A stretch of DNA of 64,000 nucleotides from Geobacillus genomosp. 3 (GCF_000445995.2 NC_022080.4:2576001-2640000), one strand, 5' to 3'. Positions 52,680 to 62,312 are shown, counted from the stretch's first letter. A program made the numbers and translations. Notes: a model not told the origin generated them from the sequence alone.

Positions 52680-53201
52680 TTACTTGTTGTCGTTTTTCGG
52701 TGCCAGCACTAAAAACATGTTGCGCCCGTCCATTCTCGGCGCCGTTTCGACGACCGCGATGTCGGCGCACGCTTCTGAGAAGCGGTCAAGGACGCGCTGC
52801 CCGATTTCTTTATGGGTGATCGCCCGCCCTTTAAAGCGGATCGTCGCCTTCACTTTATCACCTTTTTCCAAAAACTTGCGCGCGTTGCGCAGTTTCGTGT
52901 TAAAGTCATGCTCCTCGATCGTCGGGCTGAGGCGCACCTCTTTAATGTTGATCACCTTTTGCTTTTTGCGCGCTTCTTTTTCTTTCTTTTGCTGCTCAAA
53001 ACGGAATTTGCCGTAATCCATAATGCGGCAAACGGGCGGTTTGGCGTTCGGGGCGACAAGCACGAGGTCCAAGTTGCGTCTTGCCGCGATCTCGAGCGCT
53101 TCTTGCTTCGACTTAATGCCGAGCTGATCGCCGTTTTGATCGATTAAGCGCACTTCCCGGGCACGGATTTGTTCATTGATAATAAAATCTTTGCTAATAA
53201 T
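52680..53201 (-). CDS. infC: Translation initiation factor IF-3
   Basis: A 173-residue factor that binds the 30S subunit and checks start codons. It runs [67 protein letters not shown] for the N-terminal domain, then the C-terminal domain ending [14 protein letters not shown]. The start is the rare codon ATT at 53201: no ATG, GTG or TTG gives the conserved N-terminus, and GGAGG lies six bases before ATT ATT AGC. AUU starts on infC let IF-3 limit its own translation in other bacteria. Confidence 0.96.
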   Translation of the reverse strand: MISKDFIINEQIRAREVRLIDQNGDQLGIKSKQEALEIAARRNLDLVLVAPNAKPPVCRIMDYGKFRFEQQKKEKEARKKQKVINIKEVRLSPTIEEHDFNTKLRNARKFLEKGDKVKATIRFKGRAITHKEIGQRVLDRFSEACADIAVVETAPRMDGRNMFLVLAPKNDNK

Positions 53202-53408
53202 GAGCCACCTCCAAGGTTTTTTCCGACTGGCTTGTTTGCCGACAGAATCCCGCTCCTAACGAAAAAGCGCGGATGCATAAAGCACCCGCGCACGACGTTC
53301 GGACAAAAAAACCGGCGAACCGTAACAACCTGCCAACAGCCTTCTTGGCGTCGGTCAGGTGAGAAGCGGGTGCTTCTGCTTTTGTTACAAACAAGCAATC
53401 ATTCCACT
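53202..53408 (-). ncRNA. Ribosomal L20 leader of the infC operon
   Basis: A leader of about 200 bases before infC. On the minus strand it contains AGAAGCACCCGCTTCTCACC, then GCCAAGAAGGCTGTTGGC, the pattern of the Firmicute L20 leader that mimics the L20 site on 23S rRNA. A terminator at 53262-53291 (GCGCGGGTGC / GCATCCGCGC then TTTTTCG) is the expected attenuator: L20 binding should promote its formation. Confidence 0.85.
53262..53291 (-). terminator. Attenuator terminator in the infC leader
   Basis: GCGCGGGTGC and GCATCCGCGC, ten base pairs with one wobble, followed by TTTTTCG, about 60 bases before infC. Confidence 0.85.
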
Positions 53409-53414
53409 TTATAC

Positions 53415-53443
53415 ACTATACCACCTTGGCGATGGCATGTCAA
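53415..53443 (-). promoter_or_regulatory. Promoter of infC-rpmI-rplT
   Basis: TTGACA (53438-53443), 17 bases, TATAGT (53415-53420), preceded by a TGG extended -10. A very strong sigma-A promoter on the minus strand. Confidence 0.92.
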
Positions 53444-53582
53444 GGAGCGGCTCTTGATAAACACAACGTCCTTTATTATAGCGAATCATTGCTTCATTGA
53501 CAAGAGAAAACTTTTGATTTGTTGCCAAAAAGTTTTCGAACCCTTCTTTCCCCGTTTCTAGGGCAGCGCAGCCGTCCGCCTC

Positions 53583-53626
53583 GAAAAAATGCGGTCCGGC
53601 AGGCGGGCATGCCGCCTGTGGACCGC
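53583..53626 (-). terminator. Terminator of thrS
   Basis: GCGGTCC...GGCAGGCGG and the complementary CCGCCTG...GGACCGC form a long stem, followed by ATTTTTTCG on the minus strand. Confidence 0.9.
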
Positions 53627-53633
53627 TGTCGGC

Positions 53634-55583
53634 TCATCGGCCTTTCGCCTGTTTTTGCTGCACATCTTCTTCCAGTATGGCGATAAACTCGCCAAGCGCC
53701 ATCGTCCGGCTTTCTTTTTCGCCATAGCGGCGGACGTTAACCGCCCGCTCGGCCGCTTCTTTGTCGCCGACAACGAGCATGTACGGGATTTTTTGCATTT
53801 GCGCTTCCCGGATTTTGTAGCCGATTTTTTCGTCGCGCTCATCGACTTCGACGCGAAAGCCGTTTTCTTTTAACGTCCGTTGCACGTCATACGCATAATC
53901 GAGGTGCGCCTCCGGCGACACCGGGATCACCGTAACTTGCACCGGAGCGAGCCACGCCGGAAACGCGCCTTTGTATTCTTCGATTAAGAAGGCGACAAAC
54001 CGTTCCATCGTCGAGACGACGCCGCGGTGGATGACGACCGGGCGGTGCGGTTTCCCGTCTTCGCCGATGTAGGTAAGGTCAAACCGCTCCGGCAGCAAGA
54101 AGTCGAGCTGCACCGTTGAGAGCGTTTCGTCTTTGCCAAGCGCTGTGCGCACTTGCACATCGAGCTTCGGCCCGTAAAACGCCGCTTCTCCTTCGGCTTC
54201 GTAGTAGTCAAGGCCGAGCTCGTCCATCGCCTCGCGCAGCATCCGTTGCGCTTTTTCCCACATCTCATCATCGTCATAATACTTTTCTTTATCATGCGGG
54301 TCACGGTACGACAGGCGGAACGAATACTCATCGAGCCCGAAATCTTTATACACGTCCAAAATCAAATTGACGACGCGCTTAAATTCGTCTTTGATTTGAT
54401 CGGGGCGCACGAAAATGTGAGCGTCGTTGAGCGTCATGCCCCGGACGCGCTGCAGGCCGGTGAGCGCCCCGGACATTTCGTAGCGGTGCATCGTGCCGAG
54501 CTCCGCGATGCGGATCGGCAGCTCGCGGTAGCTGTGCAGCTTGCTTTTGTAAATCATCATATGGTGCGGGCAGTTCATCGGGCGCAGCACAAGCTGCTCG
54601 TTATCCATTTCCATCGGCGGGAACATGTTTTCTTTATAGTGATCCCAGTGACCCGATGTTTTGTACAGCTCAACACTGCCAAGCACCGGCGTATATACAT
54701 GGTCGTAACCGAGGGCGATTTCTTTGTCGACGATATACCGCTCGATCGTGCGGCGGATTGTCGCGCCTTTCGGAAGCCAAAGCGGCAAACCTTGTCCGAC
54801 TTTTTGCGATGTCGTAAACAAATCAAGCTCTTTGCCTAATTTGCGATGGTCGCGCTCTTTCGCCTCTTCAAGCAAATGCAAATAACGGTCCAACTCTTCT
54901 TTTTTGAAAAACGCCGTGCCGTAAATGCGCTGCAGCATTTTGTTGTTGCTGTCGCCGCGCCAGTAGGCGCCCGAGATGCTGAGCAGCTTAAACTCTTTGA
55001 TTTTTCCGGTCGACGGCACGTGCACACCGCGGCAAAGGTCGAAAAACTCGCCTTGCTCGTAAATGGAAATCGTCTCGCCTTCCGGGATGTCGCGGATCAA
55101 TTCGAGTTTGAGATCATCGCCGATTTCCTCATACCGGCCGATCGCTTCTTCCCGGCTCACTTCTTTGCGGACGATATCCAAGTTTTCTTTGACAATGTTG
55201 CGCATTTCCGCCTCAATTTTTGGCAAATCGTCCGGTGTCAGTTTATGCTCCATATCAATATCGTAATAGAAGCCGTTTTCAATAACCGGCCCGACGCCAA
55301 GCTTGACATTGCCATACAGCCGCTTAACCGCCTGCGCCATGAGATGGGCGGTGCTATGGCGCAAAATGTCAAGCGCCTCCGGCATGTCTTGGGTGATGAT
55401 CACCAGCTCGCCGTCCTCATGAAGCGGCGTGCGCAAGTCAACAAACCGGCCGTTCAGTTTGCCGGCGATGGCTTTCTTTTTCAGCCCCGGACTGATCGAG
55501 GCGGCGATGTCTTCAGTCGATGTCCCGCGCGCAAACTCCTTTTGCGCCCCGTCCGGGAACGTAATGCGGATCATGTCTGGCAT
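53634..55583 (-). CDS. thrS: Threonyl-tRNA synthetase
   Basis: A 649-residue class II synthetase. It begins with a TGS domain ([27 protein letters not shown]), then the editing domain with [16 protein letters not shown] and [16 protein letters not shown], and the catalytic core with zinc-site residues ([23 protein letters not shown]). A C-terminal anticodon-binding domain closes it ([21 protein letters not shown]). The ATG at 55583 is preferred to a TTG two codons upstream because of its distance from AGGAG. It is controlled by a T-box. Confidence 0.98.
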   Translation of the reverse strand: MPDMIRITFPDGAQKEFARGTSTEDIAASISPGLKKKAIAGKLNGRFVDLRTPLHEDGELVIITQDMPEALDILRHSTAHLMAQAVKRLYGNVKLGVGPVIENGFYYDIDMEHKLTPDDLPKIEAEMRNIVKENLDIVRKEVSREEAIGRYEEIGDDLKLELIRDIPEGETISIYEQGEFFDLCRGVHVPSTGKIKEFKLLSISGAYWRGDSNNKMLQRIYGTAFFKKEELDRYLHLLEEAKERDHRKLGKELDLFTTSQKVGQGLPLWLPKGATIRRTIERYIVDKEIALGYDHVYTPVLGSVELYKTSGHWDHYKENMFPPMEMDNEQLVLRPMNCPHHMMIYKSKLHSYRELPIRIAELGTMHRYEMSGALTGLQRVRGMTLNDAHIFVRPDQIKDEFKRVVNLILDVYKDFGLDEYSFRLSYRDPHDKEKYYDDDEMWEKAQRMLREAMDELGLDYYEAEGEAAFYGPKLDVQVRTALGKDETLSTVQLDFLLPERFDLTYIGEDGKPHRPVVIHRGVVSTMERFVAFLIEEYKGAFPAWLAPVQVTVIPVSPEAHLDYAYDVQRTLKENGFRVEVDERDEKIGYKIREAQMQKIPYMLVVGDKEAAERAVNVRRYGEKESRTMALGEFIAILEEDVQQKQAKGR

Positions 55584-55609
55584 CGGCAATCACTCCTTTG
55601 TCATGATGA

Positions 55610-55876
55610 TGAAAAATAAAAAAACTCCTCCCTCAAAAGGGACGAGTTTTCGTCGCGGTTCCACCCTTCTTCCCATGGCAACAGAACGCCATGGCTCAAC
55701 ACTTGTAACGGCCGTAATGCCGGCGGCAACTACTGGGCGTTCCGTTCGCTGCCGCAGCTCTGAGGGGGTAAGCACATTTTTCGTGTTAGGAAGGTTCCAG
55801 CCGCTGCCTTCCCTCTCTGGAAACCGTAAAAATGCGCCCGTGTCCTCGTCATCGCTTGTCTATGAGGTTATTCATG
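55610..55876 (-). ncRNA. T-box leader of thrS
   Basis: The T-box AGGGTGGAACCGCG lies at 55654-55667 on the minus strand, followed by a terminator (AACTCGTCCCTTTTGAGGGAGGAGTTTTTTT) ending about 30 bases before thrS. The upstream part has the stem I hairpins, including the AGAGAGGGAAGG...CCTTCC region. It should sense uncharged tRNA-Thr. Confidence 0.92.
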
Positions 55877-55882
55877 TACGAC

Positions 55883-55911
55883 ATTATAGCGGAACCGAAA
55901 AGAAAAATCAA
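55883..55911 (-). promoter_or_regulatory. Promoter of thrS
   Basis: TTGATT (55906-55911), 17 bases, TATAAT (55883-55888). The -35 lies within the end of ytxC. Confidence 0.8.
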
Positions 55912-56783
55912 GATTCTTCCCAATTTCCGGCGTTAGCGGCAAACGGCCGGGAAAAATCGGCGCGGCGGCGCAGGCAAAGCCGCTCTTGAAACACGTTTTG
56001 CAGCGTCTGCACCATGCCGTCATCCGGATGGTCGGTGTATAGTTCGATTTCCGCCGGGGCAAGCGAAACAAGCGGCGCCAACACGGAAGAATCGATATAC
56101 ATCGGCTGGCTGACGACAAGATGACGGTCAATCAGTTGCTTCACCTCTTCGGCTGACAGCTCCCGCCGGTGACTGTCGTAAAACAAAAAGCGGGGTGGGT
56201 CATGCACCAAATATAGACGGAGACGTTTTGGCTCCCGTGCGGCTACACAGTCGCGCAGCATTTGCACAAAATTTTGATACTCTTGCTCGAGTTTGTATTC
56301 ATCAATCGCCAGTTCGACATAATGTTGAAGGCGCTCTATGTATGGCCTGAGCCGGAACGTGGCAAACGACGAAAACGAAAACGACAGCCCGTCGCGCAAA
56401 AACGAAGCGAATGCCTCGCGCAGCAGCGCCATGCGCGAAGCGGCAAATCCTTCCCCTTTCCGGTAATCGCGCCGCTCGCCATCCAAAAACGAATGGGCGA
56501 GCGCTAAAATTTGCTGCTGTTCCTCGCGGTCGCGGAAATAAAAAACGTCGGAGATGATCGATAAAAGCAGCCGATCTTCTACACTTCCCCGCACAAACGC
56601 CGTCAAGACCGGTATGATATGCGCTTCAAGCACGTGCTTCTCCTCGCCATGTATGTAAACCGCCACGGTTTTGTTTCCGTCGCAAACGGCGTGAAACAGC
56701 GGACCGGCATCCCGTTTCCGTTCGTTCAGCAGCCAAAACAGCTTCTTCGCCTCGCTTGCCTCATCAAAATGGATTTCGATCAC
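55908..56783 (-). CDS. ytxC: Sporulation protein YtxC
   Basis: A 291-residue protein found in spore-formers between dnaI and thrS, as here. It is soluble and helical with the conserved RDYRKGEGFAASRMALLREAFASFLRD-like core and GFVTFRL-type segment (FATFRLRPYIERLQHYVELAIDEYKLEQEYQNFVQMLR). The role is not defined; it is named a putative sporulation protein. The GTG at 56783 follows GGGGGG. Upstream CATATATAT resembles a sigma-E -10, but the -35 is unclear. Confidence 0.88.
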   Translation of the reverse strand: MIEIHFDEASEAKKLFWLLNERKRDAGPLFHAVCDGNKTVAVYIHGEEKHVLEAHIIPVLTAFVRGSVEDRLLLSIISDVFYFRDREEQQQILALAHSFLDGERRDYRKGEGFAASRMALLREAFASFLRDGLSFSFSSFATFRLRPYIERLQHYVELAIDEYKLEQEYQNFVQMLRDCVAAREPKRLRLYLVHDPPRFLFYDSHRRELSAEEVKQLIDRHLVVSQPMYIDSSVLAPLVSLAPAEIELYTDHPDDGMVQTLQNVFQERLCLRRRADFSRPFAANAGNWEES

Positions 56784-56898
56784 CCGCTGTCCCCCCTTAA
56801 CCCGAAATCAATGCTTGGTTTATATATATGGGGACAACCGGCCGTTTAGACTAAAAAAAGCGCAAAGCTTAGCGTCGTTTCGCCGACATACGGCGGCA

Positions 56899-56930
56899 CA
56901 AAAAAATCGGCACCCTGTTTTCGGGAGCCG
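56899..56930 (-). terminator. Terminator of dnaB-dnaI
   Basis: CGGCTCCC and GGGTGCCG with a seven-base loop, then ATTTTTTTG on the minus strand, about 40 bases after the dnaI stop. Confidence 0.88.
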
Positions 56931-56970
56931 TTGACAAAGAGCGGACAGATGCTAAGGGAACGCGGTGCGT

Positions 56971-57915
56971 TTATGATCCGCCTTGCTCGCGGCGGTTTGG
57001 TCCGGTCAGTTCAATCGGGTACGCCAAATAACGAATCCGTTCCATAATGCGCGCCGCTTTCACTTTCTCTTCCTCGCCGCGCTGTGAATACGTTAGATGA
57101 TGGGCAAGCTGCTGCATATCAAAGTTGGACGTAAAAAACGTCGGCAAATTTTCAAACATCCGGTATTGCAAAATCGGGCCGAGCACATCGTCGCGCACCC
57201 AGCTCGACATCGCTTCAGCCCCAAGGTCATCGAGCATAAGCACCGGCACTTTTTTTACATAATCGAGCTTTTCGTTCATCGTCTGGTCTTGGAGCGAATG
57301 TTTCAGCTCGCGAAACAGCTCCGGCACATAGACGATGAGCGATGAGATTTTCCGCTTTGCCAGCTCGTTGGCGATCGCCCCGAGCAAATACGTTTTGCCG
57401 ACACCAAACGACCCGTGCAAATATAACCCTTTCATTTTTTTCCCCGGCTCGTATTCTGTTACAAACTTCTCGGCGAACTTGATCGCTTTAATCCGCCCGT
57501 CATCGCTCAGATCAAGATCAGACAGCGAAGCGTGCAAAATTTCACGCGGCACGAACATGCTTTGAATGAGCGACTCCTGCTGTCTCCGCTCGTCCTCTTG
57601 CACTTTTTTCGGGCAGCGGTCGTACTCGGTATCAATCCGCCCGGCGGTGATCACCAAGTTCGGACGATATCCCGGCAGCATGTTCGGGCATTGCCCGAGC
57701 CCCGGGCATTGGCGACAATGCCGGCTTTGCTCGATAAATTCATACAGCTTCATCAAGCCGCGGTCCACCATGTCATCGGACAACCGCTGCTCGTGCGCCC
57801 GCAAAAACGGCTGCACGTCCGGATGCGTCAAAATATAGCGCCTCATTTGTTCGTAACGCTGCTTAAATCCTTGGTTGCCAAGCAGCCGCTGCAACAAGTG
57901 GTTTACTCGTTCCAT
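56971..57915 (-). CDS. dnaI: Primosomal helicase loader DnaI
   Basis: A 314-residue AAA+ protein that loads the DnaC replicative helicase. The N-terminal domain holds a zinc-binding cluster (CRQCPGLGQCPN...CPKK) and the C-terminal ATPase has Walker A HGSFGVGKTYLLGAIANELAKR and Walker B VLMLDDLGAEAMSSW. It starts 11 bases after dnaB and is followed by a terminator. Confidence 0.97.
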   Translation of the reverse strand: MERVNHLLQRLLGNQGFKQRYEQMRRYILTHPDVQPFLRAHEQRLSDDMVDRGLMKLYEFIEQSRHCRQCPGLGQCPNMLPGYRPNLVITAGRIDTEYDRCPKKVQEDERRQQESLIQSMFVPREILHASLSDLDLSDDGRIKAIKFAEKFVTEYEPGKKMKGLYLHGSFGVGKTYLLGAIANELAKRKISSLIVYVPELFRELKHSLQDQTMNEKLDYVKKVPVLMLDDLGAEAMSSWVRDDVLGPILQYRMFENLPTFFTSNFDMQQLAHHLTYSQRGEEEKVKAARIMERIRYLAYPIELTGPNRREQGGS

Positions 57916-57926
57916 CGCTTTTACAC

Positions 57927-59318
57927 CTACGATCCATCACGGTATTTTTTCAGCCGTTGCTCAAGCTCTTTGCGTGCCTGTTCCACATCAAAATCGTCAT
58001 CATCCGGTTGGCTGTAGTCCATCTTCAGCCAGTCGGGAACGATTTCGGTGCGCACAACTTTGCGCACTGTCCGCGTTCCTTTTTCCTTTTCATTCGCCCA
58101 ATTTTGATATGTCTTCGCTTCCTCTTTTGCCAGTTCCATCGCCTCTTTGACGGTGCGCACCTTTTTGCGCGCCCAATGACTAGCGATTTTTTCCACATAT
58201 TTTTTTGATAGTTTCATATTCGTCCTCAGCATCACGTAATAAATCAACACATTGACGACACCAGGGAGGAGCTGCTGCTGAAACATAATGTCTTCAACGA
58301 GCTGCAAGTCACTTAGCGACGGCTCAGCGCCGCCTGAAATTTCTTTTAGCAGCTGGCGCGGGGAAATCGTCTCGAGCTGCTTCATGAGCTGTTCTTCCTT
58401 CGTGCGCGGTTCGACGCCCTCCATCGTCCGGTGGGCGAGCGGCTGCACCCGTTCAACAAGACGCGGCGCGGCGCTGCCATGCTCAAGTTCATACCATTCG
58501 CGCGCCGCCTGGCGCAGCGCGTCAATATCGATATGGTACGCCGGATCGATGACGCCAAGGACGATTTTTTGCATGTCAAGCGGGGGAATGCCGTACAAAA
58601 ATGCGAGCTTTTTGATCGCTTCTTTCACTTTCGCCGTCACCGCCCGACGCGGCACTATTTGCTTCGACAGTCCGGCAAAAAACAGTTCAAAATCAAACAC
58701 GTCGTCATCGAGTGTATACGATGCCCCGTCCCGTCCGATGTGCACCCTCCCGTCCGGCGGCTCGAGTTCGTGCCCAGCCTCCTCACTGAAGCCGGCGACG
58801 ATTTGTTCGGCTTGGACGGATGAAAAAACATCAGAAAACGAGCGCGTCACCCGGGTGAACTTCGTCTCGTCGACCGCGGGGCGGGCGAAAAACTCATTGA
58901 GTTGGGCAAACAAATGGCGTCCGACTTGCCGATACAAAAAGACCCCAAGCATTTCATCACGAAAAAACTGATCGGGCGCCAGCGGTGGACGCAGCTCGTA
59001 AAGAAACTGTTTCAGCTCTTCCGTTTCCAAAGCGCGGACGTACGTGTTCAACAACCCGATTCCTTCCAGCTTCAGCCGTTCGCTGTAAATGTCCGGAAGC
59101 CCGCATTGCATCAGCGCCATCAGTCGGTGATGGGTCGCTTCCCGGCCGCCGAGCAGCTCAAGTTCCCCCCAAAGCGTCATATAAAGCGCGAGCGCGCGAT
59201 GGCCGATGAGCGGCTGATAGAGCATCGTCAACACTTTTCGATCGACATCGTGCAATACGCCGCGGCTTTGCACCGTGTACCGGTCGACAGCAATCAATTC
59301 CTTCCAATGGTGTTCCAT
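57927..59318 (-). CDS. dnaB: Replication initiation/membrane attachment protein DnaB
   Basis: A 463-residue Firmicute DnaB (not the helicase), which acts with DnaD and DnaI to recruit the helicase at oriC and at restart sites. It has two DnaB/DnaD-type domains: an N-terminal winged helix (VDRKVLTMLYQPLIGHRALALYMTLW) and a C-terminal DDBH2 domain (YYVMLRTNMKLSKKYVEKIASHWARKKVRTVKEAMELAKEEAKTYQNW). Gene order nrdR-dnaB-dnaI is that of B. subtilis. Confidence 0.95.
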   Translation of the reverse strand: MEHHWKELIAVDRYTVQSRGVLHDVDRKVLTMLYQPLIGHRALALYMTLWGELELLGGREATHHRLMALMQCGLPDIYSERLKLEGIGLLNTYVRALETEELKQFLYELRPPLAPDQFFRDEMLGVFLYRQVGRHLFAQLNEFFARPAVDETKFTRVTRSFSDVFSSVQAEQIVAGFSEEAGHELEPPDGRVHIGRDGASYTLDDDVFDFELFFAGLSKQIVPRRAVTAKVKEAIKKLAFLYGIPPLDMQKIVLGVIDPAYHIDIDALRQAAREWYELEHGSAAPRLVERVQPLAHRTMEGVEPRTKEEQLMKQLETISPRQLLKEISGGAEPSLSDLQLVEDIMFQQQLLPGVVNVLIYYVMLRTNMKLSKKYVEKIASHWARKKVRTVKEAMELAKEEAKTYQNWANEKEKGTRTVRKVVRTEIVPDWLKMDYSQPDDDDFDVEQARKELEQRLKKYRDGS

Positions 59319-59390
59319 CGTTCCGACCTTCCGTTTCGCCGTATTCGTTTCAATCCGCCTCTCCCCTTTCCCGCCCGAAAAACCGTTGAA

Positions 59391-59424
59391 AAAAGGGCTT
59401 GTCGCCTAACGCCAAAGCCCTTTT
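59391..59424 (-). terminator. Terminator after nrdR
   Basis: AAAAGGGCTT and AAGCCCTTTT with a 14-base loop, then TTTTCAACG on the minus strand. The stem touches the nrdR stop codon and separates nrdR from dnaB. Confidence 0.82.
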
Positions 59425-59885
59425 TACCGCTGTCCTTTTTTGATCAACTCTTTTAGTTCTTCAATGAACACATTAATGTCTTTAAACTGCCGATAGACGG
59501 AGGCGAAGCGGACATAAGCCACTTCGTCAATGCGCGACAGCCGCTCCATGACCATTTCGCCGATCGTTTCGCTTTTCACTTCTGATACGCCTTGATTGCG
59601 CAGTTCGCGCTCGATTTCCTGCGTTACCTTTTCCAGTTCTTCGAGCGCCACCGGACGCTTTTCGCACGCTTTAATCAAACCGCGCAAAATCTTTTCGCGG
59701 CTGAACTCTTCACGGGTTCCTTCTTTTTTCACCACGATGAGCGGCGGCTCCTCAATCCGCTCAAACGTTGTAAACCGATAATGGCATTGTTCGCACTCCC
59801 GCCGGCGGCGGATCGAACGGCCTTCCTCGGCCGGGCGCGAGTCAAGCACGCGCGTGCCTTGATAATGGCATGACGGACATCGCAT
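59424..59885 (-). CDS. nrdR: Transcriptional repressor NrdR
   Basis: A 153-residue regulator of ribonucleotide reductase genes. It has a zinc ribbon with [43 protein letters not shown] and an ATP-cone ([29 protein letters not shown]). ATP/dATP levels control its binding to NrdR boxes. No NrdR box was found in this window. The ATG at 59885 gives the family N-terminus. Confidence 0.97.
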   Translation of the reverse strand: MRCPSCHYQGTRVLDSRPAEEGRSIRRRRECEQCHYRFTTFERIEEPPLIVVKKEGTREEFSREKILRGLIKACEKRPVALEELEKVTQEIERELRNQGVSEVKSETIGEMVMERLSRIDEVAYVRFASVYRQFKDINVFIEELKELIKKGQR

Positions 59886-59952
59886 AACATTCACTCCGTT
59901 TGTCTTCTTCTTTTCTATCATACCGGAATGACGGGAAGCAGACAAGCCATAG

Positions 59953-60351
59953 TTAGCTGTTTAACCCGGAGCCGATATATGGCAGGCGGGCATCAAGCTT
60001 CCGATACAGTTCAAGGATCACCGCCCGACTGCGCCCGAAATCAAACGGCAACAGCTTCGTCTCGGTCGTCACCGAAAAGTCGACTGCCGTTTCAAACGGC
60101 CGGACCGAAACAACGGTAGCGACGATAAACAGCTTCTTTCCCCGCCGCGTCTGGGCGCAAAGTTCGCCGCGCTCCTCGGAAACGGAAAGCAGCTCGGCGT
60201 TGGGCAACGACGAGAGCTGCTCTTTGACCGCATCCATGACTGCGCGGTTGGCCGCTTTGTAATAATGGCTCCGCAACTCCGGATCTTCATGGGCTTCTCT
60301 CGTCTCGCAATGGTTCGTCAACGCATACTTCAACTTTTTCCACACGCTCAT
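59953..60351 (-). CDS. Cytosolic protein of unknown function, 132 residues
   Basis: A soluble protein, [55 protein letters not shown]..., with an N-terminal helical part and a strand-rich second half ([59 protein letters not shown]). The second half recalls the DUF1499-type arrangement of strands plus a closing helix, but this is a weak resemblance. It lies between speD and nrdR, a slot that has no equivalent I recognise in B. subtilis. ATG 60351 is set by GGGAG. Confidence 0.7.
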   Translation of the reverse strand: MSVWKKLKYALTNHCETREAHEDPELRSHYYKAANRAVMDAVKEQLSSLPNAELLSVSEERGELCAQTRRGKKLFIVATVVSVRPFETAVDFSVTTETKLLPFDFGRSRAVILELYRKLDARLPYIGSGLNS

Positions 60352-60435
60352 CGCCACGTCTCCCTAGTCGTTCTTTTTCTTTCATCATACCATGATTTGC
60401 GCCGGCGTTGTACCGACGGAAACCGAAAGAGTAAA

Positions 60436-60464
60436 AAAAGGAGCGTTTTGCTTACGCTCCTTTT
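60436..60464 (-). terminator. Terminator of speD
   Basis: AAAAGGAGCG and CGCTCCTTTT with a nine-base loop, then TTTTTAC on the minus strand, 19 bases after the speD stop. Confidence 0.88.
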
Positions 60465-60482
60465 GGTTCCGTCGTTATAGGA

Positions 60483-60857
60483 TTACAGCGCGTGCGCCTT
60501 TTTCACTTCGATTGGACGCATGCCGCGCGGCAGTTCGATCGTTTCCCGCGTTTGCGCGCCGAGCTTTTCGGCGATGTAATCAGCGGCAATCGTCGGGTCT
60601 AAATGGCCGCATGTATACACATCAATGCTCGCATAGCCATGTTCAGGAAACGTGTGAATCGTTAAATGAGATTCCGAGATAATGACGACCCCGCTTACGC
60701 CTTGTGGAGCAAATTTATGGAACGCGACTTCGCGAATCTCTGCCCCCGACTTTAATGCGGCGTCAACAAACGTTTTTTCAATAAAATCGATATCATTCAG
60801 TTTGTCAAAGTCGCATCCCCAAAGTTCCGAGATAACGTGACGACCCATCGTATCCAT
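60483..60857 (-). CDS. speD: S-adenosylmethionine decarboxylase proenzyme
   Basis: A 124-residue class 1b enzyme providing aminopropyl groups for spermidine. It cleaves itself between E62 and S63 in [26 protein letters not shown], the serine becoming the pyruvoyl cofactor, with the catalytic H68 and C83 nearby. ATG 60857 ([20 protein letters not shown]) follows GGGGG; eleven extra codons upstream are not conserved. A leader of about 150 bases precedes it. Confidence 0.97.
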   Translation of the reverse strand: MDTMGRHVISELWGCDFDKLNDIDFIEKTFVDAALKSGAEIREVAFHKFAPQGVSGVVIISESHLTIHTFPEHGYASIDVYTCGHLDPTIAADYIAEKLGAQTRETIELPRGMRPIEVKKAHAL

Positions 60858-61009
60858 GCAAAGAATCCCCCTTTTAACCAATTTTCTCAAATAAAAAAAC
60901 AGATTGTCGTTTGCAAAATGGCATGTATAACTACCACGGGGGAAAGTTAGTCCTAAGAGGTCCTAACCCTTTAAGTAGTCACATTACCTTTGCCGTTAAG
61001 AAGTTCACG
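60858..61009 (-). promoter_or_regulatory. Long structured 5' leader of speD
   Basis: About 150 bases lie between the speD promoter and start codon. The minus strand contains GACTACTTAAAGGGTTAG ... CTAACTTTCCCCCGTGGTAGTT, where ACTAC/GTAGT and GTTAG/CTAAC can pair to form a long hairpin, with a nearly symmetrical GGACCTCTTAGGAC loop. No known riboswitch is recognised and there is no terminator before speD. Control at translation is possible. Confidence 0.45.
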
Positions 61010-61015
61010 AGACAT

Positions 61016-61044
61016 AGTATACTTTGTTTAGGGGGTTTTTGCAA
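61016..61044 (-). promoter_or_regulatory. Promoter of speD
   Basis: TTGCAA (61039-61044), 17 bases, TATACT (61016-61021) on the minus strand. The region between it and the gapB terminator (61045-61229) shows nothing that I can interpret. Confidence 0.82.
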
Positions 61045-61229
61045 CAGGCTTTTTTAATTTTTTTTACATAAGAAAAGGAAAAACGTCCAAGCCAGCCGGC
61101 GCCGGGCGGAACGCTTCCGAAAACGGATTTGACGGGTCTTGCGGTGCGCCAAGGCGGCCGGCCATTGAACGCCCCCTCCTGTGCGCCCACGCCAGAAGGG
61201 AGGCTTCCCGATTCGGGATCATAAAATAA

Positions 61230-61247
61230 CGCCGGCGGAAGCCGGCG
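61230..61247 (-). terminator. Terminator of gapB
   Basis: CGCCGGC-TTCC-GCCGGCG, a perfect seven-base stem, then TTATTTTATG on the minus strand. Confidence 0.75.
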
Positions 61248-61253
61248 GAATGG

Positions 61254-62282
61254 TTACGCATTAACATGAAGCTGTTCGTTCATTTTGGCAGCGACAAGAC
61301 GAGCCAAGTCGACGACGCGGCACGAATAGCCCCACTCGTTGTCATACCAAGCAAGCACTTTCACTTTCCGTCCGTCGATGACCATCGTCGACAAACCGTC
61401 AATGATCGCGGAATGCGGGTTCGTGTTGAAATCGATCGACACGAGCGGTTCCATCGTGAAATCTAAAATGCCTTTCAGCGGACCGCCCGCTGCGCGAAGC
61501 AGCGCCTCGTTCACCTCGTCAATCGTCACATCCCGTTTGACGTCGACGACCAAATCGACAAGCGACACGTTCGGCGTCGGGACGCGCAGCGCCATGCCGT
61601 GAAGCTTTCCTTTCAAATGCGGCAACACTAAGCCAAGCGCCTTCGCCGCCCCGGTCGTCGTCGGAATGATGGATTGTGCGCATGAGCGGGCGCGGCGCAA
61701 ATCTTTATGCGGATTGTCAATATTTTTTTGATCGTTCGTATAGGCGTGAACGGTCGTCATCAATCCGTTTTCAATTCCGAACGCTTCATCAAGCACTTTC
61801 ACGACCGGGGCGAGACAGTTCGTCGTGCATGAAGCATTCGAAATGATGAAATGACGGTCGAGATCCAACATCTGTTCGTTGACGCCGACGACGATCGTCA
61901 CATCCTCATTTTTGCCCGGAGCCGTTAAAATGACGCGCTTCGCCCCGGCATCTAAGTGGAGGCTTGCTTTTTCGCGGGCGTTAAATTTGCCGGTCGCTTC
62001 AATCACGATATCGATATCAAGCTCTTTCCACGGCAGTTGCTGCGGGTCGCGCGAGTTCAATAACCGCACTTTTTTGCCGTTGACAAGCAGTCCGTCTTCC
62101 AAAGCGGCGACATCGCCGTCAAATTTGCCGTGGTTGGAGTCGTATTTCACTAGATGGGCTAACGTTTCCGGCGGATAGCTGGCATTGACCGCCACAATCT
62201 CAAGATCAGGAGAATCGATGGCTCTCCGGAATACCATCCGTCCAATTCGTCCGAATCCGTTAATCGCCACTTTCGCCTTCAT
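61254..62282 (-). CDS. gapB: Glyceraldehyde-3-phosphate dehydrogenase, gluconeogenic (GapB)
   Basis: A 342-residue dehydrogenase with the nucleotide-binding VAINGFGRIGRMVFRRAI and the catalytic cysteine in ISNASCTTNCLAPV. The position next to speD and features such as VNASYPPETLAHLVKYDSNHG place it with GapB, the NADPH-preferring gluconeogenic enzyme, rather than glycolytic GapA. Two CcpN-type boxes lie upstream, fitting repression during growth on sugars. Confidence 0.95.
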   Translation of the reverse strand: MKAKVAINGFGRIGRMVFRRAIDSPDLEIVAVNASYPPETLAHLVKYDSNHGKFDGDVAALEDGLLVNGKKVRLLNSRDPQQLPWKELDIDIVIEATGKFNAREKASLHLDAGAKRVILTAPGKNEDVTIVVGVNEQMLDLDRHFIISNASCTTNCLAPVVKVLDEAFGIENGLMTTVHAYTNDQKNIDNPHKDLRRARSCAQSIIPTTTGAAKALGLVLPHLKGKLHGMALRVPTPNVSLVDLVVDVKRDVTIDEVNEALLRAAGGPLKGILDFTMEPLVSIDFNTNPHSAIIDGLSTMVIDGRKVKVLAWYDNEWGYSCRVVDLARLVAAKMNEQLHVNA

Positions 62283-62301
62283 TCACCTTGTTCTCCCCTC
62301 A

Positions 62302-62312
62302 TATATGTTATA
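62302..62312 (-). promoter_or_regulatory. CcpN-like box 1 (proximal)
   Basis: TATAACATATA on the minus strand, matching 10 of 11 positions of the CcpN consensus TRTGHYATAYW, about 20 bases before the gapB start. Confidence 0.55.
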
